The notes under the pieces are model-generated. The model was not told the origin of the DNA. It made no database searches and saw only the letters and a program-made list of their open reading frames with translations. Shown one piece after another: positions 30,407 to 37,912 of a stretch of DNA of 37,912 nucleotides. This stretch comes from Salisapilia sapeloensis (lineage: Eukaryota > Oomycota > Peronosporomycetes > Peronosporales > Salisapiliaceae), in assembly GCA_023334545.1 (NCBI GenBank), contig JAADVB010000187.1:1-37912 (forward strand), in the 5' to 3' direction. The position numbers and the translations under genes were made by a program. How positions within the stretch are numbered: position 1 is the stretch's first letter; each line of letters starts with the position of its first letter.

Positions 30407-30757
30407 CTGGATATTGTGTCTTCCATCTATTCATATCATGGATCCTCCTCAAGCAAGTAATTCTTTATCTTCACATCACATTGTCTTTTGCATAAAGAAC
30501 GACATGCGAATGGATGTTTTGTTACAACTAGATGTGCTGTCTATGGCGTAATATATAGCATTGACTGTCGCGTCAGAAGATAAAAACTTTATATTTTCAC
30601 TTAGAACGATTTAATCGTGAAAACTTTTTCTAGTAGAGATACAGCGAAAGGTGCATCCATGACGAGATGATAGGAAATACTTTGATAACTAGTGTTTTTT
30701 CCAAGTGGAAACGAAGAAACAACAATCTATAGTCGTTAAGTGCAAGTAGTTTTCCTT
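30407..30757. other. convergent intergenic region
   Basis: This 351 bp lies between the stops of the NYN-KH gene and the minus-strand TPR-DNAJC8 gene. The sequence is AT-rich, with several poly-T and poly-A runs fitting the two 3' ends. No reading frame with a family motif, and no repeat. Confidence 0.45.
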
Positions 30758-32324
30758 CTAGCTATCGTATAATTCAAAAGTAGGCAAGAAGTCGGGCGAG
30801 ATTCGTGGCTTGTTTATATTGTAATCAAAAGACGAAAGTGTAGTACTGAACACCGGTTGGTAGTGTTGAAGCAAAGCTTCATGCATGCCAGAAATCTCTT
30901 CATTCTTCCACTGGCCCTTCCTATTTAATATTAAGTCACCATAGTATATATTTAGTCAATACAATCGCTACCTTTCGTTCTTCCTTCCACCCGTGCGTTT
31001 TCTTTACCTCCACCTTCCGCTTTTTGCTTCCATCCTTCTGAAACTCGCGCCAGTTATTCACTCGCTTCTCTCGACGATCGCCTTCTGCCCACTTTAGCTC
31101 TTTCTTCAACGAATCTTGCATCTATCATCCGACTTAGTTCACTTTCCACCAAGGATTCACATCGACACACGTACGTCCTTGTGCTGTTTTTCCTCCTGCT
31201 CCGCCTCTCGCTTCCGCTGTGCAGCCTCACGCTTCTCCAAATTCAACCGACGATTCTCGATCTGAGCAAATGCTTTCATGACGGCCTTGTCCCGCTCTTC
31301 TTTTTCATCTCCAACATCCTTCAGTCCCTTCTTTAGCTTTGTCTGTCGCTCCTTGTCGGCACTCTTGATAGCATTTTCAATCGTCCGAACACAATTCCTC
31401 TTCCTGTCTTCATCCTGAAGCGTCTTGTACGCCTTGTTTACCTCTATTTCACCATGTAAGTGTACTAGTATGCGATGGATGAAGACTGTAAGAGACCTTC
31501 AAAAGCTTCACGAGCTCTCGGATGCTGACACTTGTCCGGATGAACGATCGTCGAGATCTACAGTCTTCAGTAAGCCACCATTCGTCTACTTTTTCTAGGC
31601 TCCTTACCTTTCGATAGTGCTGTTTGATCTCCTCCACGCCTGCATCTTTTTCGAGCATGAGGACTCGGAACGGATTTAAATTGATCCATTTATAATGTGG
31701 CTGGACAAGTCGTTCCACCTGCTCTTTCCCAGTCCCAAAGTCAATCTTCTCTACCTTTGCAATGACATCTTCTTCTTTCTGAATTGTATTCTCCTGCTCC
31801 TCCAGCTTCTCTACTTCGGACATGAATTCGGATAAAAGAGCATCTTCATCCACACTCTTGTCCTCTTTTGGTGGTTCCTCGCTCTTGGGTCGGTTCCTCT
31901 CCTCATGCTGCTTGCGCAGATTTGCCGAGTATCGCTGAGCTGCTTCATATGCTTCCTCCAATGCTGTCTGGAGAGCCGTATTGTCGGGATCCTTCTCCAG
32001 GCCTTTATTATACGTCGCTCGTGCAGCGTCAAATCGACCTAATGCATGTTCTGCTGCTCCTTTTCGACTGTATCCTTTCCACCACTCTGGCCGTAGCTCG
32101 ACACACTTATTTGCATCGTACAATGCCTTACTCTTGGCATCACCCATGGCCAAGTACGCGGCCGATCGGTTGCTATAGAAGACTGCATTGTCCGGGTCGA
32201 GCTCAATAGCTCTTGTATATAACTCCACAGCCTCCTGATACTTTTCTTCTTTCAGCTTGGCATTCCCGTCGTTCTTAAACGCTTCAGCTTGCGCCGCCGC
32301 CGCGACGGCAGCTCGGTCCTCCAT
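30758..32324 (-). CDS. TPR - DNAJC8-like J-domain co-chaperone
   Basis: Five exons (32324-31608, 31557-31497, 31443-31175, 31121-30972, 30916-30758) give about 451 residues. Residues 13-125 are three TPRs with the carboxylate-clamp residues K17, N21, N52, K83 and R87, the pattern that binds the EEVD tails of Hsp70 and Hsp90. From about 160 the protein follows DNAJC8 (SPF31): LSEFMSEVEKLEEQ, YKWINLNPFRVLMLEKDAGV, then the J domain with HPD at 245-247 (STIVHPDKC) and EVNKAYKTL. Long charged helices follow (RLNLEKREAAQRKREAEQEE), and RVNNWREFQKDGSKKRK is the conserved C-terminal DNAJC8 block. A last exon ends FLPTFELYDS. DNAJC8 is a spliceosome-associated J protein. The acceptor used for exon 5 (30917) was chosen because it alone opens the long final frame. 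Confidence 0.85.
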
Positions 32325-32676
32325 GTGTCTCCAGGTCGTGTCAATGGCGCTTTTTTCAAAAATGGGGGCGATTCTACTACTCGAGACAAAAGTAGCACTA
32401 TAATTACAAAAGTAGCATAAAAAAGATAAACGTGGATGCTAACATTTTGTTTTCGAACAGGCATCTTATACTTTATCCGACATATTTTTGAATGCCGTGA
32501 TGCAGTTTGCTTAAGACAAGCGTTGAAAGTTGAAGTTGGGGTGGCAGATGATAGAAAGAGTGATGCACTTCCGTCGCCTTTTCGCTGTTATTTTCGAGTT
32601 GTTGTAAACGCTTGAACACCGTGCACATAGGCCGCGTTCGCTCATTACGCTGGTGCAGTCGTCACGCCCGAAGTGC
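32325..32676. promoter_or_regulatory. divergent promoter region with an initiator-like element
   Basis: This 352 bp lies between the DNAJC8-like gene (minus) and UDP-glucose pyrophosphorylase (plus). At 32640-32646 it contains GCTCATT, the core of the initiator described for oomycete promoters, about 30 bp before the proposed start codon. The rest of that consensus is not matched well, so it is a candidate only. No TATA box is evident. Confidence 0.35.
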
Positions 32677-34407
<1,731 letters not shown>

Positions 34408-34525
34408 GACACGACATTGTGGTCAAAGTAGTCGTACTTGGAACAAGTCGAATGTTTTTTTCATGAAAAATGCACAGTGTATTCGATTGATCACCAGTAG
34501 AGTTTCAAAGGTCTCATGACCTTGT

Positions 34526-35455
34526 TCAGTAGACCGCGACAACGTAGTTGCAGATCGGACACTTGCGATGCTCCAACAGCCACTTGTCGATGCACGCTTG
34601 ATGGTAGAAGTGGACACACGGAAGGAGTTTCAGCTCTTCACCTGCTTCATAGTCGGAGAAGCAGATCGAACAGCTCGTGTGGTGCGCTTTCGCATCCGAC
34701 GCACGTTCCTCGTAGATAAACGTCGGTAACGACATGATCTGAGGATACGGCAATCCTTTCCAATCGTCTTCTTCCACTTGTTGAGACCGAATCTCATTAA
34801 TACGACGCAAAAGAGACAAGAAACGTAGATTCCCTGGTCCTTCCTCTTCCCCTTCCTTGGTCTGACGCACGAAACGAGCGAGTATCGTACGAAGGGTGGA
34901 GCGAGATGACGCTGGCACGTCCCCACGACGCAACTGGCGAATGTACTCCATGTCAATGTTGCTCGACTGGTTGGACGGCGTGTCACTGTCAATGTCGGCC
35001 GCAGCGACTGAAATGAGGCCTGTGGGGCTCAATTCAGATGACGAGCGACCACTGCTTAGCTCTTGCAGTTCAACCGACGCGAGGTCAAGGAAGAGGGAGT
35101 CACAGGACGATGGAGTTAAACGGGAGGAAAGGAGCGAGAATTGGTCACGGAGGTTTAAAAGGGAAGACGCAGAGTAGGCATTCGAGCCTTCTTCTTTCTT
35201 AAACGCATCGTCTTCACTCTCGAGCTCTTGGTTCTCGCGTTCGCACTCGGCCATGGCACGAGCGATTTCACGAGCCGTAGCTGTGTCGTCATCCCAGTAA
35301 CTAGACGCCTGCGGATCAGCACGTGGCTAGTAGATAGACAGATTAATACCCCACCATCAAAGAGAAGAAGCGTAAATTCAATGTAAAAGTGGAAGAAAAG
35401 GCCGTACATGTAGCGTCTGTGGCATGCGTGCTTCGTACAACGAGCGTAGGAACAT
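34526..35455 (-). CDS. RING-H2 finger protein (probable E3 ubiquitin ligase)
   Basis: Two exons (35455-35408, 35326-34526; 81 bp intron) give about 282 residues. The C-terminus holds a RING-H2 finger: CSICFSDYEAGEELKLLPCV, HFYHQACIDKWL and KCPIC, with the full C-x2-C ... C-x-H-x2-H-x2-C ... C-x2-C set. It ends shortly after, as in many single-finger E3 enzymes. Upstream is an acidic Ser-rich region and a helical RFVRQTKEGEEEGPGNLRFL segment. The main exon's first Met is at 35254. The frame stays open and protein-like upstream (ASSYWDDDTATAREIARAMA) to an acceptor at 35327, and it joins in phase to a short first exon with ATG 35455. It is divergent from the BRCT gene and converges on UGPase. 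The substrate is unknown. Confidence 0.85.
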
Positions 35456-35666
35456 GATTTCAATGCAAGTACTGAATCGAGTACACGAATAGACTAGTTC
35501 GTGGAAGGCAGCGAAACCCAAGCGGAGTGCTGCAACCAGGAACGAGGAAGAGAGGCACGAAAGCGTCTCGCGGCAGAAAAACAAATCTGGCTGCAACCAC
35601 ATACAAACATTAAATGTCTGGTAGAACAAGTCATCTTGACAGACTGCAAGGAAAACGGCAAAGGCG
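35456..35666. promoter_or_regulatory. divergent promoter region
   Basis: This 211 bp lies between the RING-H2 gene and the BRCT protein gene. A long antisense frame crosses it (minus strand, up to 35821) but continues into the BRCT coding region on the other strand, so it is not taken as coding. No motif was recognised. Confidence 0.35.
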
Positions 35667-37912
35667 ATGGAACCAGTCGAGGCTGCAACGACATCTCTTC
35701 GAGAGATTTTCGAGGCACAGAGAGAGCATGCAGATAGACTAGTGCAGATACAGGAGAGTTTCTTGCCTAGTCTACGCTTCCAAGTAGCGACAAAGGGTGG
35801 AGAAGCTGCTGTCGAAGCCACGGTCTTTGCTACAGGAGTGGACCAGCTAAGGCCTTTGCATGAGCATTTTCATGTATCTTTGCAAGAGAATCTGGATAGA
35901 TTATTGAACTCGTCTACGCGACGGAATGAATTGAGTCCACATACGTTGAATCCGATTGCGAATATGAATAAAGTGCTGCAAGCCGTGTATGCTCCTCTAA
36001 GGGCTCGTCAAGAACGTATTATCAGTGCTTTACAAGACAGTGGTTATGAATTTATCCAGACCTACTGCAAGAGACATGACGAGACGATTGAGTCGCTTGT
36101 CAAAGGTGCTTTCGGCTACTTTGATCGACTTCAGACCGCGCTGCAGGAACTACGCAGTAACGTGACCAAGCACGCGACGTCGCATTTTATTAAGGAGCTG
36201 CATGAAAATGCCATACAGCACGTAAAAACTGCCAGAGGTGCATTGGACGAGATGGACGACATTGTCTCTCTCCACACTCGACTTGAGGCAGATGAAGTGG
36301 ACTTGTGCGGTCGCAGATCTAAGCTATCGTCGACCGTCAAGTATCAAACGTGTCAGTTAGATGAAGACGCAAAGACTCTACTTCCTTACTTGACAACGAA
36401 GAATATGTGTGAGCGAGAGATACATCTACTAGACGATGGTCGCTGTCTTCTATCCGAAGTAACGGACGATAAGAAACTCCAGATCGTTCGATCTATCCAG
36501 TTAAAGGAAGATGCAGTTGTCTTGGAGACGATTCCCGAAAGTATCTCTTCCTCAGTCCTATCCTCCACTTATGCCATCGCCCTCTTCCTCCAAGAAGAAA
36601 GCATCATGCTATCGTTCCCTGACGCCACATCCCATCAATCAGCTATTTCCATCATTGACCAGTTCCTCCAGGAAGACGAGTCTACGCGGAAGGCCTTGGC
36701 TAGACGTAGTATAGACGAAAGTGGTCTCACAAACCTCTCTTCGATCGCCAAGGAGCAGCTGCAGGATGCAGTCGACGTCACATCCGACCATCCAACTCTT
36801 GTCTCCTTTTCTAGTTTCCATTCCGATGCCTTACCAGGTCTCTTCTGGATCGAAAAGAACGACCAGTGGGTGCCAGTTGAAGTCGCTTTAGGTGCCTGTC
36901 GTTTCCTCCTTATCTTCCAACTCGGTGGATGGGGACACCACGTCCACTTGTTAACTGTAGACTTGCAAGATCCAGAAGCAGACGTCCAAGACATGTGGAA
37001 TGAACCGTTTGGAGACTTTTCGCTTCATATCAAGTGTTCAATAGATCAGGACGAGAAGCAGAATGTCATTGTCAAGTCTCAAGTCCGATCTCGTATCGAC
37101 TATTGGTGTGATGAAGTCTCGCGAGTCGTTGATGAAGCTCGAGCGGCGGCAAAGGTCGTGGAAGATGTACGAGATATCACGGTTGCTGCTGCCAATCGCT
37201 CTTCTACGGTTGAAGCCATTGCATCGGATGGAGATAGTGACGAAACGATGATTCAAGAGGACGAGACGAATGACAGAGCAAAGGATGTAAAGGTAAAGAG
37301 AAAGAGTGAGGCGTTGACTGGGAACATACCGGAACAAGCGGTGGATCTGATGGCACTTGCTATGCCCAGTTCAACAGAGACAGAGACTGTTTCGAAAAGT
37401 CGAAAGCGACTGCGTCAACATTCACCTAGTGCGTCTCCGAAGAAGCAAAAGGTAGAGTCGAGTGTATCGCAGCCGACGGAAATGACAAAGTTGGATGCAC
37501 GAGCACCGTCTCCTGCCGTTATGAGCACCACTTCGAGTGTGTCGATTCAACCTGGTCAACCAAACATCACGTTATCTCAAGTGAGCTCCGTCGCGACAGA
37601 GGAGCCACCGAGATCTCAGCCCAGTGCATCACGCAGCACTTCGGATGCAGTTCGGATTATCCTTACAGGCATGGAACTGTCTGCTGGAGTGAAGAAGCAG
37701 ATCAAAGCGATTGAGGGAGGAGTATATGAGGACGATGTGGAGAAGGCGACGCACTTGGTCGCTCCGAAAGACACATTGAAGCGGACGGTCAAGATGTTGT
37801 GTGGCATCTCCTGCTGCAAGCACATTGTGGATGAGCAGTGGCTAGTGGACTCTGCAGAGGCAGGTAAAGCAGTGGATGAAGAAGCATATTGCCTTCGAGA
37901 TGCGTCGGCTGA
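35667..37912 (+). CDS. large BRCT-domain protein, 3' end outside the window
   Basis: The frame opens at ATG 35667 and is still open at the right edge (748 residues visible). The N-terminus is helical (LREIFEAQREHADRLVQIQE), followed by a long helix-rich region up to about 250 with no known family. A mixed alpha/beta part (about 330-500) contains PGLFWIEKNDQWVPVEVALG and CRFLLIFQLGGWGHHVHLL. A Ser/Thr-rich basic linker (SRKRLRQHSPSASPKKQK) resembles a nuclear signal. From about 665 a BRCT domain begins: VRIILTGMELSAGVKKQIKA, ATHLVAPKDTLKRTVKML, then HIVDEQWLVDSAEAGKAVDE. This matches the N-terminal repeat of tandem BRCTs in MDC1/PTIP-type proteins that bind phosphopeptides in DNA-damage signalling. 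A second BRCT probably follows past the edge. Confidence 0.8.
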   Translation, partial: MEPVEAATTSLREIFEAQREHADRLVQIQESFLPSLRFQVATKGGEAAVEATVFATGVDQLRPLHEHFHVSLQENLDRLLNSSTRRNELSPHTLNPIANMNKVLQAVYAPLRARQERIISALQDSGYEFIQTYCKRHDETIESLVKGAFGYFDRLQTALQELRSNVTKHATSHFIKELHENAIQHVKTARGALDEMDDIVSLHTRLEADEVDLCGRRSKLSSTVKYQTCQLDEDAKTLLPYLTTKNMCEREIHLLDDGRCLLSEVTDDKKLQIVRSIQLKEDAVVLETIPESISSSVLSSTYAIALFLQEESIMLSFPDATSHQSAISIIDQFLQEDESTRKALARRSIDESGLTNLSSIAKEQLQDAVDVTSDHPTLVSFSSFHSDALPGLFWIEKNDQWVPVEVALGACRFLLIFQLGGWGHHVHLLTVDLQDPEADVQDMWNEPFGDFSLHIKCSIDQDEKQNVIVKSQVRSRIDYWCDEVSRVVDEARAAAKVVEDVRDITVAAANRSSTVEAIASDGDSDETMIQEDETNDRAKDVKVKRKSEALTGNIPEQAVDLMALAMPSSTETETVSKSRKRLRQHSPSASPKKQKVESSVSQPTEMTKLDARAPSPAVMSTTSSVSIQPGQPNITLSQVSSVATEEPPRSQPSASRSTSDAVRIILTGMELSAGVKKQIKAIEGGVYEDDVEKATHLVAPKDTLKRTVKMLCGISCCKHIVDEQWLVDSAEAGKAVDEEAYCLRDASA

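Noticed and set aside
35378-35821. 147-codon minus-strand frame with hydrophobic stretches
   Set aside because: Its upstream half is antisense to the start of the BRCT gene. Only its last 16 codons (from ATG 35455) are kept, as the first exon of the RING-H2 gene.

Overview
The window looks like nuclear DNA of a stramenopile, most likely an oomycete. Genes are packed tightly on both strands. Coding regions are broken by very short GT-AG introns (mostly 45-80 bp, often with a CTAAC or CTNAT branch-like motif near the 3' end). Nothing bacterial (operons, Shine-Dalgarno sites) is visible. Neighbouring genes are functionally unrelated. The mix of DH-PH-FYVE repeats, a CCT-domain protein, a polycystin channel and probable flagellar genes fits a zoospore-forming oomycete; the genus cannot be named from this sequence. 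I saw no transposon, CRISPR, rRNA or tRNA.

Layout. 1-8.3 kb: the 3' end of a type II-like (plant gamma-type) phosphatidylinositol 4-kinase; a type II membrane protein of the glutamate carboxypeptidase II/transferrin receptor family whose zinc ligands are lost; and, on the minus strand, a polycystin-like channel ending in two ryanodine-receptor (RyR) domains. 8.6-11.2 kb: a nine-exon membrane-anchored RMDN/PTPIP51-like gene, followed by a shorter gene with the same three-segment membrane part and the same intron phases. 11.3-13.6 kb, minus strand: an MSS51-C-like plus PIH1/CS-like fusion and a RIIa/DPY30-like protein, both plausible flagellum-assembly genes. 13.6-15.0 kb: ribophorin II (oligosaccharyltransferase). 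15.2-15.8 kb: a poorly resolved, possibly decaying small gene. 15.9-20.2 kb: a giant tandem DH-PH-FYVE-PH RhoGEF. 20.3-25.3 kb: an unknown minus-strand gene, a Ser-rich coiled-coil protein, a possible small membrane protein and a CCT-domain protein. 25.3-28.8 kb: a PH-domain protein, a secreted S28 prolyl carboxypeptidase and a SAYSvFN-UIM membrane protein. 29.1-30.4 kb: an NYN-KH ribonuclease. 30.8-32.3 kb: a TPR-DNAJC8 co-chaperone. 32.7-34.4 kb: UDP-glucose pyrophosphorylase. 34.5-37.9 kb: a RING-H2 ligase divergent from a large BRCT protein that runs off the window.

Several genes join domains that are separate in the best known relatives. The strongest are the polycystin-RyR channel (4334-8313), the Hsp70/Hsp90-clamp TPR fused to a spliceosomal-type J protein (30758-32324), the NYN-KH protein with domain order reversed relative to animal KHNYN, the SAYSvFN-UIM protein, and the MSS51-C/PIH1 fusion. 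All multi-exon models were made by hand by joining reading frames across GT-AG boundaries and checking phase. Domain calls rest on recalled family motifs, not on database searches.
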